A stretch of DNA of 64,000 bases from Mortierella alpina (GCA_029449245.1 JANATF010000008.1:1860001-1924000), one strand, 5' to 3'; positions 22,947 through 35,859 are shown, counted from the first letter of the stretch. Notes: generated by a model not told the origin, from the letters alone. Made by a program: numbers and translations.

Positions 22947-25898
22947 TTACAGAGGCGGCGGCGGCGGCAGAGGCGGTTGCATGATTTTCGAAAGCACTGG
23001 CTTTTGGCCTACAACCAACCACACCCTGTAAAACGACTGAAGTTGCTCACACTCTTTGTCTATCTCCGCCAACGTGGTCTCACACTCCTCTGCCGTCTGC
23101 CTTCCAAGTTCCCCTCTTAGCCATATCGTAGCCAGTCCATGCATGTTCTGTCGACTGAGCTGTCCTAACAGTCCACCCCAATCGCCCACAGGAAGCGCAA
23201 TACAAAACGAGTTGACGTGAGCAAAGCCAGCGCGTTTGAGGCCCGGCTTCAAGCGTTGAACGTCCGTAGGATCGACTGATTTCTTCCTCGGAGTGTCCAG
23301 GGACAATGCATTCGCCATTGCAGTTGTAGGCCCGGGGTTGTAGATCAGTCCATCCGACTCTACGAGCTGTATGTATCCTGATGGTTTGAGCACGCGAAGC
23401 AGCTTTATTTGAATGAAAAAAAAAACATGTAAGTTTTCTTCACTCGCAACAGGCACACCAAACACATTCTGTTTTATGTTACCTCAATGTTGACTTGCTT
23501 CCGCTGGGCAGGTGTGAACGCATAAACAAGCAGACGCTGGTACACGAAATCAAAGTAGTTGTCGGGATAAGGAAGGCCATCCAGGACATTACACAGCCGG
23601 AAACGGCAGTTGGAAGGGACAGGCGTGTCACTCGTCTCGGGGGTCGGGTAGATGGGCGAAATATCGACTCCATGAATCTCGGCTGTTGGGAACTCCTGTG
23701 CCATTTCCAGTGCCCACACACCTGTTCCTGTGGCCACATCCAAGATCTTCAATGGAGCGCTTCGATCCAGCTTCACGTTGTAGTTGCCCTGGAAGCAGTA
23801 TCGCACAATGTAGTGTTGTGCATCTAATCGATCCGATTCCGTGAGATCATTCGGTAACATATACGGGGCTGATTCCACAGTGTGTCGCGTGCGACCATCC
23901 TCGTATTGCTGCTTGGATTGCTGATCGTAGAAGGTGTACACCCAGTCGGGCAATTTCGTGTTGACAGAAAGCGGAGATGGTTGGCCACTTGAGAACGAAT
24001 CTGAACGAGAACTGGACCGACTCGAAATTGAAGCATAGTCGGAATGACTGCCAATGTGCTCCTGGATAGGTGATCCCACTGCGGCCGACGGACCCGAGCG
24101 TGTTGATGACGGCGTTGGAGATGACGGCGATGGAGGTGGTGCAGCCACAGAGACAGAGTTGACAAATGAGAGTGCCGCCAGCTTTTGAAGTTTCTCCATG
24201 TCTTCTGACGAGTGCTTAGATTCCATCGTTAGTTCGAGGTCACAGAATTCTGCTCCTGGTGCTCTCGCAAGGACACTACAGAGTTGCTCTCCATGCTGGC
24301 TCGAAGTCATTGTCACAGTTATCTTGCCACGCTCATAGTCCAAGCATGCACCCACGATCGACAGTACGCTTTCGAGTTCACTGCGTACCCCGCTCGTGAC
24401 AGTCGATGATTCGTGTTTTCGGCATACCCAATCGGCCCGACCAGGCATGGTTCGAATGCGGAACAGCTTGCTCAAGAGCGTCTTGTCCTTGCCCATTTCA
24501 AGATATGACGGCATTTGACAGCTTGAGTCCACCCCGTCAGCAGCCTTCACGTCGCTTAGATACTTTGTCAAGTCCCACGGCCGCAAGGTATCCAGACACG
24601 CAACCGTCTCGATGTACAAAATCGACTTGTTGACTCTGTCTAATGTGAGCGAGGTAGATACCCCCGCAATTGGAGCAGAGATTTGCTCTGCAGCGGAAAG
24701 CCCTGGCAGAACATATCCAGCAATCTGGTTGCCGAACTTGAGCATTTCCAACATGACCATCATGTAGGGGCCGAACTTGTCGATGAACTTGATCGGTTCG
24801 CGAACTCTATAGCCCTCATGGTCAGCCAAATGCAGGCTAGGGGTCCCCTCCGTCTCCTGAACGGGTGTTGGTGAGTGTGTTCCGCACTCACAGAGGAAGA
24901 ACAGCCGGAACTGGTTCGCCAGTATATTTGTAGAGTCCCACTTGTGGTCCGGGCTCGGTAGAATCACAAAGAGGCGTGGTCCGTTTCCGTGCTCAAAATC
25001 ATAGGACGTTGTTAGGATCTCCTCCGCTTTGGCCAGGATGAGTGCAAACCAGACCAGGATTTCTTTGTATCGCTCAAGGACGTCTATCACCGCCTCCTCA
25101 GCCTCTTGACGGACGCCTTCCGCGATTTTCCGCTCCTGCTCTTCAAATTCCGCGTTGAACTCTTCCTTCCCTCCAAAGCGGGCTGTGCTTGCTTTCCCAC
25201 CACGTGTGCCATAGCCCGTATGAACAACACAGCTCGAGTCTTGTACTGTGCGAATATGGCTTAGTCGTACAGGTCCATGGGGATTGTGAGTTTCTGGAAT
25301 GTTGATGATGATTGACTGACGCAATCTCGAGTGCCGCTCGAATGCATCTGATTCTGATGATGCCGTCGCTGTCGTTGCTGCCCCATGTGCGGCTACAGCA
25401 TCTTGATGTTGAATCACGGACAATGTAGAGGAGGCTGTCAGAGCTGGTGCTCTGTATGATGAAGATGACGACGTTGGTGGTGATACAGCGGACGTTGGAG
25501 AAGTAGGGTCGTTGTTGCCATGACGACTGGGAATGATGTAGATAATCGATCCCTTGCACGCTGGGATGCGTTCAGGGACGTGTCTATAGACATCAAACCA
25601 AAAAGCTTAAAAAAGTCTCGCTTCACGGAGCGTCAACGTAAAAAAAAGAAAAAGTACATATACAAGCGGCGAAATACCTTCGTAGGTTCTTGTCGCGCGT
25701 GAACGATAGAGACACGCCATCCTGTCGCTCAAAGTGCACGCTTGAGAGGTGCGAGACGTTGAAATGGTCCGAGACATCCTCGAGCAGCACAAAGTCCCGG
25801 CCTTCGCCACCAGCGCCAGGAGCAGGCCGAAAGACCTCCAGTTTCCGGACAATGCCATTATAGCTAAAAGGCTGAACGTAGTCTGCTTGTTCAAACAT
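22947..25898 (-). CDS. SAM-dependent methyltransferase fused to a long N-terminal region of unknown type
   Basis: Three exons, 25898-25678, 25583-23483 and 23402-22947, with matching phases, give 925 residues. Residues 1-100 form a compact module (FRPAPGAGG, FVLLEDVSDHFNVSHLSSV, RHVPERIPACKGSIIYIIP). After an acidic helix (EEQERKIAEGVRQEAEEAV), residues ~275-410 hold RLFVILPSPDHKWDSTN, NQFRLFFLCECG and GPYMMVMLEMLKFG. A Ser/Pro linker leads to a class I methyltransferase domain from about residue 590: LPNDLTESDRLDAQHYI, motif I ILDVATGTGVW (~687), then HGVDISP, LPYPDNYFDFVYQRLL and LKPSGYIQLVE. The protein ends in polyproline. The methyl acceptor is unknown. The N-terminal half resembles uncharacterised regions seen in Mortierella-type multidomain proteins, an impression without a named family. 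The stop codon lies inside a splice-donor consensus. Confidence 0.8.
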
Positions 25899-26423
25899 GT
25901 TTTTGAATAATAAACAGTGCGATCAAAAGGCACATCGGGAGTAGAATAATGTGTTGAGGAATGCGACGACGGGAATTCGGGTGCATGGAAGGATGAGCAG
26001 AGGGATGGGGGTAAGCCGTTTGCCCCCACTCCTACAGCCCATCATATATACATACAAGTAAAAAAAAACGTTATTGTTATGTTTGAGCTATGGTGCTACA
26101 GAGAGGGCGAATGCGGCGTACATCAGGGTACTCTATCTGCACGAGCGACTCGAAAGCTCTAATGCATTGCATTTGGGCGGCAAAGATGTCAAGGGGTTAA
26201 GAGAAATAGCCATATCGTCGCCGTCTTCTCTAGTCAAAGGGATGGATGCTTGCAGATCATTGACCTTGTGCAGCTCGCAAGTCATTGCTAGCCAATGTAT
26301 TAATACTGCACTCCTTGCCTTAATCGCCGAGAATGCCTCAAAAGTGTGCCAACGAAGCGTTGGATGTAATTTGTCTTGCAGAACAGCGATCATCCAACTA
26401 TCGCTAATATTATTAGTACATGT
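25899..26423. other. Intergenic
   Basis: 525 bp holding the upstream region of the methyltransferase fusion and the 3' flank of BCS1. No gene, RNA or repeat recognised beyond a short A-run at about 26060. Confidence 0.5.
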
Positions 26424-28226
26424 CTATGAATCTGGCATGGCTTGGTGATACTTTCCTGTCAAGTAGCCGACATTCTCGCAAGCGGCCTCAGGGCGATCCT
26501 TGAAGTGAACAAAGTGTCCCTGCAGTGCGGCAGTGCTGACTTTATGTCCTTCCAGTGATTTCACAAACTTTTCTGCAAGTTCATCTTCGCGCTCGTAGAA
26601 CCTCTTGAACATCCTGCGGATCTGGATCGGCGTCGCATCTCCGACATATTCTCTGAGGTCGACTCGTCCTGGACGAATTAGTGCCTGATCCAACACCTCA
26701 ATATGATTGGTGGTCATGAAGATGATCCTGCCCTCTGATGATGCTACACCGTCCAAGGCGTTTAGGAGGCCGCTGAACGTTACCATTGACTGGAACCTAT
26801 TATGCGCATGGAAATTCTGTTAGTTGGGGTTCACTCATATCGATGACTGTAATCGAGATGGATCTACGCGAGCTGGGCATATTACCCTTCTTGAGTTTTC
26901 TCGCGCTTTGCAAACGCAGCATCAATGTCCTCCAGCAACATGATACTCCTCTCTGGCAGGTTGGTCAGCAAATGATTCAGGCGATCGTTTGTCAATCCTC
27001 GCTCGCTCAAATTCAATATGCAAATGTTGTACTCCAGTTCTCCAGCCAGTGCCTGAATGAAGCTCGTCTTGCCGCTTCCTGGAGGTCCGTAGAGCAAGTA
27101 TCCGCGACGATAAGGAATGCCTACAAAAGCAATACATCTTTCCACGTTCAAAAACAAATCCAGCACAACAAACAAAACTCGGACAAATCAGGTTTGTTAT
27201 GCAACAAGCAAGCACCCTGTCCTTACCTCGGTCTGCATACCACTTTTCGTTCTTGACAAACTCTTTTACATCCCCGACCACCCTGTCTGCGATACCTTCA
27301 TCCAGAATAACACTATCCAGTACTCTCCGCTTTCTAGGCTGACCAAATGGCCTCCACTCGGGTCCCCAGCTAGTGTAGATAACGGTTTTTCCCTCTTGGT
27401 TCAGCAATGCCATCTTCTGAGCCTCCTGCAAAAGTTCCGTGAAGACTTGTCGATCCCGCGACAGTGTCGTCAAGGTCACAGTCTCCCATGGCGCGCCAGT
27501 GGACAGATCCATCATCTTGGCGTCCCTAGTCCTCTCGACTTGGATCCATGCACCCCGGTACCGGATCAGATGCTTGCCATTTCCTGGAACTAGATTGAAC
27601 CGAGTCGACACTGAGCCATTATCGTGTTGTTTGAACTCTGTCTGAACTGCCAGGAACTGAGATCGCTGATTGATCTTGTTGGCGACACGATCGGTCCATC
27701 TCGCCATGACGCCTTTTGATTGCAAAGCTGCTGATTTCGGTATTTCAGTTCCTGCACCCCGGGACTGAGATGACATCCAGTGCAAAAACCACAGATATGA
27801 TTTGTCCTTGCTGGGAATTTCGAGGGTGACCAGGAGTTGGCGCCGGAGGACGCTTGCTCCAGTCACTGTGGCCTTTCGAAAGATTGTTAGACCTGCGCCA
27901 ACGGCCATGAGTCCGAATCCCGCAGAAAAGTATGGGTTCGAGTCGAGAATTGTCTTGATAAACCCCTTGTCGTCCTGTGGTGCATCTGAGGGTGCTGTTG
28001 ATGATGGTGCCGATGTTCCCTTGGCTGATTGGAATGATGAAGGAGTCGCCGAGGCTGCTTGTGCTGGGTATACAGACGACGAAGCGTTCCTGGCGCTGGC
28101 TTCAGCAGTAGGGGGACGGGTGTTGATATATATGATCTGGGGCTGCGGGTGAGAAGACGACCCTTCTATCGTGAGAGGAATAGCCATGCCTTCATTGGAA
28201 GAATCGTGCAGTTGAAGATCTGCCAT
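26424..28226 (-). CDS. BCS1: BCS1, mitochondrial AAA ATPase for complex III assembly
   Basis: Three exons, 28226-27227, 27120-26886 and 26796-26424, consistent phases, 535 residues. BCS1 translocates the folded Rieske iron-sulfur protein across the inner membrane during bc1 complex assembly. The order matches yeast Bcs1: a single membrane anchor ([20 protein letters not shown]), the BCS1-specific region ([53 protein letters not shown]), then the AAA domain with [20 protein letters not shown] (Walker A ~345-352), LLEDIDAAF (Walker B), MTTNH (sensor) and RPGRVD (arginine finger region). An N-terminal extension of about 85 residues rich in Ser/Ala/Pro precedes the anchor and is longer than in yeast. 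The start is the ATG at 28226; the longer frame to 28433 has no support. Confidence 0.94.
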
Positions 28227-29544
28227 TTCACTCCTGCTTGATGGGTGGACGCACTGATTGAGGTGCCGTTGGATCCTTCCTTGAGGTTGGTCTCCGTGCG
28301 TACTGCGATGCTCGAATGCCGATGGGCTGACTGCTGTTCCTGAGATTGGTAGTAACGAAAGCTCTGATCTCAGCGATCTTAAACGGCGGAGCTCAGCACT
28401 GTCGTGACTGCCGCCTATCGAACAAACACGCAATGATGCCAGAGTTCGCGACCTCTTCTTACCCCCTCCATAGTCTATTTTTTGTGACTCCCTTTTTTGT
28501 ACTCATAGCATCACTGAGATTTTATACCCTCACAGGAATAAAAGTCATCAGGAAAAAAAAAAAAAAAAAAAACCTCTTCTTACCCCATATGTGGACACCC
28601 AACAGAGGATTATCTGCACTACCTCGCGCTTTGCCCGACCAAGCGAGCAGCCTGGGCTATGCTGCTGGAAACGTACACTACCTGTGCAAGCTGGACCGAT
28701 GATAACATAACATCAATGTTCCTCCTGTCCTCCCATCCCAAATGGTTTCCCATGTCCCGAGTCGCTGATATCTCCTCCTTCCAGCTTGTGGCAGCCGGAC
28801 TATCGGCCATATGTTCCTTTAATGTTACGTATTATGTTGAGAAGCGAGTTATACCGCAACACACCCTTGAGACCATGATGCTGCAAAACGCTCGTCGCAC
28901 CCAGCTCCTTACTACGTCACAATAAAATCTTGCTTTTTTTAAAAAAAAAAAAACTCTTCTTACCCCATGTTACACCCAACTGAGATTTCCCGTTGATACC
29001 ATGAGTGCCTCGTATACTCTCTTCCGCGTTGTCGACAGATCCACCTCATGGTATGCCTTTTAAATATCCTATCCAAGTGGGATCAGTGTCTGCTATATTC
29101 AATATTCTATTGAGGCTGCGATTCACCATTTTTCCTTCACCCGCCAGCAATGGAACTGATCCTATATCGAATCAGCTCTGAGATAACGAGCAAAACAGAA
29201 GTTCACGCATCCACCTCCACCCTCAGCGCAATTGCCACACTTCCGCAAGCTATTCCAATGCTTGCATCGCTTAAAAAGCGTTTTCTGTTGATACCAAGCA
29301 GGCATTTCGCCTTCCGAAATTCTAACGCTTCAACGCGACTTCAAAATATCCTGCTTTCGCGCCCATGGACACCCTGGCTCTCAATCATTCTTTTTCTTCG
29401 TTGACAAGTGTATTTATTATGTGGAGGTGTTGAAGATGTGGGCGGGCCATGAAGGATCGAGTAGGGGGGGGGTATACAAAAGGATACAATTATTGTTACA
29501 AGTATGGATCTTCCCCATCAGCAAATCACCGACTAAAGGCCACT
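28227..29544. other. Intergenic with T-run linked repeats
   Basis: No firmly supported gene. It contains A-runs at about 28554-28572 and 28940-28951, each followed by the same CTCTTCTTACCCCA block (see findings). A small open frame on the plus strand (28659-28925, 88 codons, one hydrophobic segment, AATAAA just after its stop) is a weak candidate gene. Nothing else is clear. Confidence 0.4.
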
Positions 29545-32056
29545 CTATACGTAATGGATATCCGTCTTGCTCTCCTTGACATCAGAGTTGGAGTCAGTGT
29601 CCGATCCAGTGTTCTGGGCATCAGACTTGCTGACATTGCTATCCCAACTCTGCGCACGGATCAAGACAGAGTCCACAGCATCGCGAACGGTCAAATGGAC
29701 CAAGCCAGCCTCCTTCAGGAAAGGGCTCGAGCCAAGAACAGAGATCGCAGCCGAACCAACATCGCTGGGAACAGGGCGGACGGGCTTGATGCCCGAGTCT
29801 GAGGCGTCGTCAGTCCCGTCCTCAATGACTTCCACCTTCTGAAGAGCAATAGGGTCCACAGGACGAGTGATTCCAGACAATTCCAGGATATTGAGCACAT
29901 TGGCCTGGATGCCAACAAAGTGGACCTCAAAGAAAGTCGAGGGGTAGTCGGTCACACCAGCATAGTCGCGGAGGAGCTCGCGCAAGTCAAAAAGACCTTG
30001 AAGACCAGTCGAGTCCACATTGTTGACCGCAGAAAAGTCGAGGATCACAGAGCGGAGGTTGGGCAGGTCGTTGTCCGTGATGTTAGAGTCGGCACCGTGG
30101 GCAATCTTGCGCAGCTTGCTGATGTGAACCTCAAGGTCATCGGACCACAGCCTCTCCTTGATCGTCTTGACACGACCACCGAACCGGGTGTACTTGTACA
30201 CCTCGTCGAGGACCCAGGTCTGGAAGGCCTCAATGTTGGGGAAAGTGGTCGACTCCTCGATGCGGAAGACGAGGATGCCGTGAGGGGCAGGAACAGTGTC
30301 CAGGGTGTGGTCAACAGAGGCATCGATGAAAACATCAGGGCGGTCCTTGAGCTGGCGAAGAACATGAAAGTTGGGGCGGGCAATACGGAAGAGGAGGACC
30401 AAAAGCGAGAATCCGACACCAGCAGCAATACCAGTCTCGACAGACACAAAAATGGTGACCCAGAGGGCAACCTGGGACGAGAGAAAGTCCCAGAGGTTGA
30501 CCTTGAAGAACTGGATAAAGACCGAGGGAGGGCTGATCAAAGTGGACACGGCGACCATGATGACAGCAGACAGGGCAGCATCAGGGATGTAGAAGAAGCT
30601 GTAGTATGCGAGGAAATCAGATAAGAATGCGTTAGGCATCATATGACAAAACTATAAATTCACGCAAACACCAATGAACAAACACTGCAGCGTGAACTTA
30701 CGCAGGGGTCAAGAAGTACAGGGCCAAAAGCACGAGGGCACCAGTGACGAATCCTGCAAAGGGCGACTTGACGCCGCACTGGAACTTCACAGCCGATCTG
30801 GAAAAGGATCCGGTGACAGTGTAGGCGCCAAAGAACGAGGCTGTCACGTTGGCGGCACCAAGGGCAAGCAACTCCTGGTTGGTGTCAATCTGGTAGCGAT
30901 TGCGACGAGCAAAGGCTTTGGCAATGGCAATGTGCTCCAAGATGGTCGCTAGCGCAATCGCAAACAGCTTGGGAAGGATCTCGGAGAAGATTTCAGAGGA
31001 AACGCCGGGGACCTGAGGATGGGGCAGACCTGAGGGAACTGTCTTCAAGATAGACAGGCGATACACAGGCTGACCCTTAGCATCAGTGCCGGGATCCTGG
31101 TTGACGGCGTACGAGAGCGCGGTGGCGAGGACAGTGACGATAAAGAAGCGGGAGATCTTGATGAGTTGAATCGAGAATCTGTTGCGGCCCCACCGATCCA
31201 CCGCCAGTCCAATGCTGATGAGGAGGAAAAAGCCGACGAGTCCAAACACCAAATCCAGCCAGGACAAGGTTTTGATTGCCTGGAACATGGTAATGATAAT
31301 GGTGTAGACTGGCGCACGGTTGTTGATACCAGGCACTCCGAGCCACTTGGGGATTTGCTGAATGACGATGGTTGCTGCTGCACCAGTGGTATATCCGACC
31401 AAAACCGTCGTTGGGAAGAAGTCGAGGATGATTCCAAGTCGCAGCACACCGAGGATTAAGGTCATAGCACCGACGCAAATACAAGAGATGGCAGCGACCT
31501 CCTGAGGAGTCATGCGTCCAGCCAGTTCAGCAACGAGCTCACCAGTGATGAGCGAGATAACAGCAGTTGGTCCGATTGTCAAATCCTTTGAGGTTCCCAT
31601 GAAGCAGTAGAAGATAGCGCCGATGTAAGCAGAGTAGAGACCGTGTTGGACAGGCAGGCCTGCCACTTTAGCATAAGACATTCCTTGAGGAACCACAATC
31701 AAACCGACAGTGATGCCGGCAATGACATCCCTGAGGGCCCAGGTGCGGTTATACTTGGGCAGCCTAAGGACATAGATAGGACGCAGAGGAAGTGTGAGTG
31801 AAAAAAACAGTTGGAGAGTCGGTGATGGCTGACGAGAAGTGGTCCAGATGTTGTCAGAGCTATGCTGATCAATTTGAGATGGCGCAAATGCCGCCATATC
31901 GAGAATAGTGTGTGGAGGGCGATAAGAGAGGCAAGGAGATCCGTACCATTTGATGATGGGAAGACGCTCGTAAACGTAGCGTGGCGAGTTTTTGGGGAAT
32001 TCCTTGACCCAGTTCAGCAAGCTGTGGCCGAACTGCTTCAGTTCTCGATCAGCCAT
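29545..32056 (-). CDS. SulP/SLC26 sulfate permease with STAS domain
   Basis: Three exons, 32056-31947, 31763-30702 and 30598-29545, consistent phases, 741 residues. SulP proteins take up sulfate (or related anions) at the plasma membrane with protons. The start of the membrane domain reads LPKYNRTWALRDVIAGITVG, VVPQGMSYAKVAGLP, LYSAYIGAIFYCFMGTSKDLTIGPTAVISL in order, and NQELLALGAANVTASFFGAY marks the late conserved block. The cytoplasmic C-terminus holds a STAS domain with HGILVFRIEES and LRSVILDFSAVNNVDSTGLQ. It ends in an acidic Ser/Asp-rich tail. The 183-bp first intron is stop-free and a multiple of three, so retention would insert 61 residues. Substrate specificity beyond the family is inferred. 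Confidence 0.93.
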
Positions 32057-34189
32057 AGAGTTTATGTATGGATGTATGTGTCTGAGAGAGATGAAGGATG
32101 AAGGACTGATCGCAAAGATAGGATGGGAGTTATGTGTTGCAGGTGTGATGAGGACAAGCGTTCCTTGATGGGAAGCCAGAAGCTAGAGGAGGACAAGGAA
32201 AGGAACGTTGTGAACAAAGAAAAGAGAAAGAAATAAGGAAAGAGAGAGCTCCTTTATATGCAGAAACGTTGCCGTTGTTGCAGACGTGAATGTGGGTGAG
32301 GTAGTGAGCCATCCGTCAGCAAAAGAACGAAGAGAACGAGATAAACCTAAAACTACGTCTGTGTGGATTGGATTGCGAAAACGATCTTCTCGGGCGATGG
32401 CACCATTTCTGATTGTTATTCTGCGCTGTTTACCAAGGGTCGAGGGCGATTCAGAGGACATCTGCATAAAGTCGTATTGCCTTCTCTTTATCTATCCGCT
32501 CTGCATGCAGAGAGCCGCACACTCGACATCTCACCCAAAGAGGTGAGCATGAATGTATATCGCTTACACTGGCTCTCCATACCCCTCTGCCAGGTTACTT
32601 CTTCCTTGCAAGCGCACAGAGCAAAAAAAAAAAAAAAAAAAAAGGCGAGAGGACTGGATTTTCTTGCAGCGAATCACCTTTCAGTAGAGGGCGGGTGCGT
32701 TGGAAGGTTGGTCCCCTGCATATAGTAAACTCTGAATTGACTTGTGTTACGGTGTGATTCAAATGTGTGCAAAATGGCGACATTTCGTCCGCCACGCTCG
32801 CGATATTTGTTTTCCACAGCTACACACTTAGACTACTTACATTACTCCTGGCTTCTTCACGGCTACCATCGTTCTTGCTTCTTCATTGTATATTGAAACT
32901 GCCAGCTGTAGATGAACAAGAGGAAGATGCTGTGCTCTATGAGCTCCTCTAGTATGGGAAACATCTTTCACACCTCTGCACTTGCACCAGTGTGGGGGAA
33001 TGCTGGCAAAGCAACAGCAGGGGCCGAGGGTGAGGGCTACCAAACGCATGTCTCGCGACTCGAGGCTGTTCTATGTCTCAGAACCAATGCGATGCGCTGA
33101 AAGGAATCGTTAATAATATGTGGTGCTGCTGCTATTAATGACGACAGATGGTGATATGGCCGAGACGAGGGCGAGAACATTGCGTGCATCAAGCAATGAG
33201 GATGGCGCGATTTTTATGATTTCAAGAGGCAGATGAATGGAACGATGCCCTGGAAGTAAGTTGCACAACGGTAAAAAAATGAGGGTCCAGTCTTTTTTCT
33301 TTATCACCAAGATGCACAGAATCCATTTGTGCGCCATATCGTCTCCCGTTTAGACCACCATCTGCGTTTAGTTTATATCCAGCAGCACGTTCAACTGACC
33401 CGACAAAAGTTGGCTTTCAAACGTCAAGATGCCGGCACAGCTCACCCTATAGTTTCACCATCTCGTACTGGTCCACGCTCTCGAAGGCCTGCTCTCGTGT
33501 TCTTTATGCCTGAAGTGTCGCACAAGGGTCATTGGCTTAGCAAAGTAAGGCATATATACCACGGTCCGTCTCGAGAGCGATATGATGCCATATCTCTCGT
33601 TTCTTTGCCTCTACATAGACTATGCTCTGTCCCTTTCTTCTCTTAATGAGAGACATTGCAGGACAATAAAATATAGCGCCATCTCTGCATCTTGGTCAGA
33701 TGCGTTTCTCCAAAATGAAAGCACCACTCAGCGCTTGTGTGCGCACGTTGCGTCCACATAATCCACCCATCCCACATCTCGCCAGCAAACAACTGGACTC
33801 TAACAATTGATGCCCGTTGCCTTAGCACCCACAAACTATTCGCAAGAGCACAAAGGGGAAGCTGGGTGGAGTCACAACTGCTGGGATTGTCTGCATAGCC
33901 TGACATCATTGGGAGGGAGTGTCGAAGGTTTGCTGTGCCTTAAGCGCCACATGGAGTTGCCTCTCCCAGAAGGTTGAATTATTGTGTTCCTGGAATTGCT
34001 CTGTGTCGAGCAGCCGTATACCCCAAGACCTAGCAAAAATAGAGGCTGTGCACAAAGGAGACTCCGTTTTTTGTGTGTGTCCCTTGTGGAGTACGAGGAC
34101 CAATGCATCAAGAATGCCCCGCTGTTTGCCACCACAGTCACCTCTGTGTCTGTGAGATATTGTAGCAGTGCCTCATCCCACTTGCCCTC
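32057..34189. other. Gene-poor gap
   Basis: 2.1 kb upstream of the sulfate permease. It contains an A-run of about 20 at 32623-32643. A plus-strand open stretch at about 33310-33545 (basic, ending at a GTAAGG donor-like site) could be an isolated exon, but no start or partner exon was found. Otherwise I see nothing supported. Confidence 0.4.
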
Positions 34190-35655
34190 ATGACACCTCT
34201 CGCAATGTCATCCCAAGAACACTCTTCTCCAGCCAGGCACCGCATTCCGCTCGAGATTGTTGCAGAGATTGGTCAATGGCTCGACGGGAAAACGCTTCTG
34301 GCCGCGCTCCAAGTCTCCAAGACATGGTACAGGGTCCATCACCCTATCCTGTGGAGCTCTCTGACCGAGCCTCAGTGGTCCCACCCTCAGTTCCCCTTCC
34401 ACGAGCGCATGGGTCAGGACGATCGCACCTCCAGTCTATCGAAATACAAGATCTCCCGTCAAGAAGAAGCAGCACGCATTTTCGCGCTGCGGTCCATCCT
34501 AAAGCAGACACGAAGCCTTCGCTCATAAGCGCTGAGGATCAATTGGAAGTATGGGCCGGCCGTCATCTATGCATCAGATCTGCTGCTTTGTCCGCACTTG
34601 AAGAGTCTCAAGATCAGCGCTACAGATTCCAGCTATAAAAACGACAATGGAGATATTCTTTTGTTGGTCTCTCGACTGGAGGAGTTATACTTGACCCAGA
34701 GCTCAGAAGACGTTTTCTTCAAGGGGTGTGACGAATCCAACCTACCACCCTTGGCCGTATGGGATATGAGGAAGCTGCGGATCGCGCATGAAGACATGCT
34801 CATGCTGAGATACTGTCCCAAACTGCGAGAGTTGGAGATAAAGCTGCATACACGCCTGTTCCAGTTACCACCACGACCACAGGCCATGATGGTCTGGTCT
34901 GTCCCGAACTGGAAGTGCTAAGAATCACGGCTGAAAGTCAATACGATGGACCTGTTATCTGCGACCTTGCCGAGACATTCAAGTCACTGAAGTGTTTCAA
35001 GGTCCTGCTGCTACCTGTACGTAATGTGGACCAGATCGAATCCCTCTATCTTCCAGAAGACAGCCAAGAGGTATCAAGTTCAGGAACCCTGCCAATTTGG
35101 AGCACTTGGAGCTGTCGGATGTGCAGTTAGATCTTGGTGTGACCATGTCGGACAATCTTCACAAGTTGTTGGTCAAAATTCTTCGGACAAGACCTCTGCT
35201 CACGACGTTTGTTTTCCGTGGGCACGAGGTCAAACCATGGCAGCTTTTTGCACAGTCAAGTCTGGAGTGTTGTAAAGAATGGCAATGTATGGCACTGGAG
35301 ACTCTCGATTTGCATTTCACCTGGCGACTGTACACTCGACCCCCGGGAGGAGCGATGCGAACAGTGGAGATCGGTGTTCCGTCAGATGGGAAAGTTGCTC
35401 AAACTCAAGTCGCTCTCAATCTTGTGCGATGGGCTTGAGAAGAGTATAGACGCTGGCATTTTGGAGTTGGGAGGTGCGAGAAACCTCGAACGTCTTGATC
35501 TCTGTGATAGGCAGGCACCCTTTTGGACCAAAGATGAGGTTGTGACTTTGCTGCAAGTCGTCCCAGGCCTCATCTCCTCGTCGCTATCACCCACCTCGAA
35601 CCCCAAGCAGATTGCCAGCTGGATACAAGAGACCGGGCGAGATATTCTACATTAA
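34190..35655 (+). pseudogene. Decayed F-box/LRR gene
   Basis: The N-terminal part from the ATG at 34190 or 34205 reads RIPLEIVAEIGQWLDGKTLL and WYRVHHPILWSSL, the same F-box layout as the intact gene at 9339-10925. The frame is broken by a TAA at 34526-34528, then by frameshifts near 34900, 35085 and 35345. Reading across the breaks restores family blocks, including LETLDLHFTWRLYTR and QWRSVFRQMGKLLKLKSL near the end, which align with the intact paralogue's WRHVFRQLGTLSRLKSL. None of the breaks falls at plausible splice sites. It is therefore an old inactive copy rather than an intron-containing gene. The last frame ends at 35655. Confidence 0.8.
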
Positions 35656-35859
35656 AGGTCTTCATCACTCTGAAAACTGCAATCCACTGTTCATGCACAG
35701 CAGCCAAGCTGAGGAATCCCTTGCAGCGGAGATTTCGCGGAACGCGTCACTTTGCGCGGCGGAGCCACACTCTGGAGCCACACTCTTTCTCGCAACTCCG
35801 CGCCCTCTCACTTAACCCTCTCATCCTTCATTTCACTACAACATTTAGATACATTCGCC

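Noticed and set aside
29920-30624. 234-codon frame antisense to the sulfate permease
   Set aside because: It is the shadow of a GC-biased coding exon; the minus strand has the SulP/STAS motifs.
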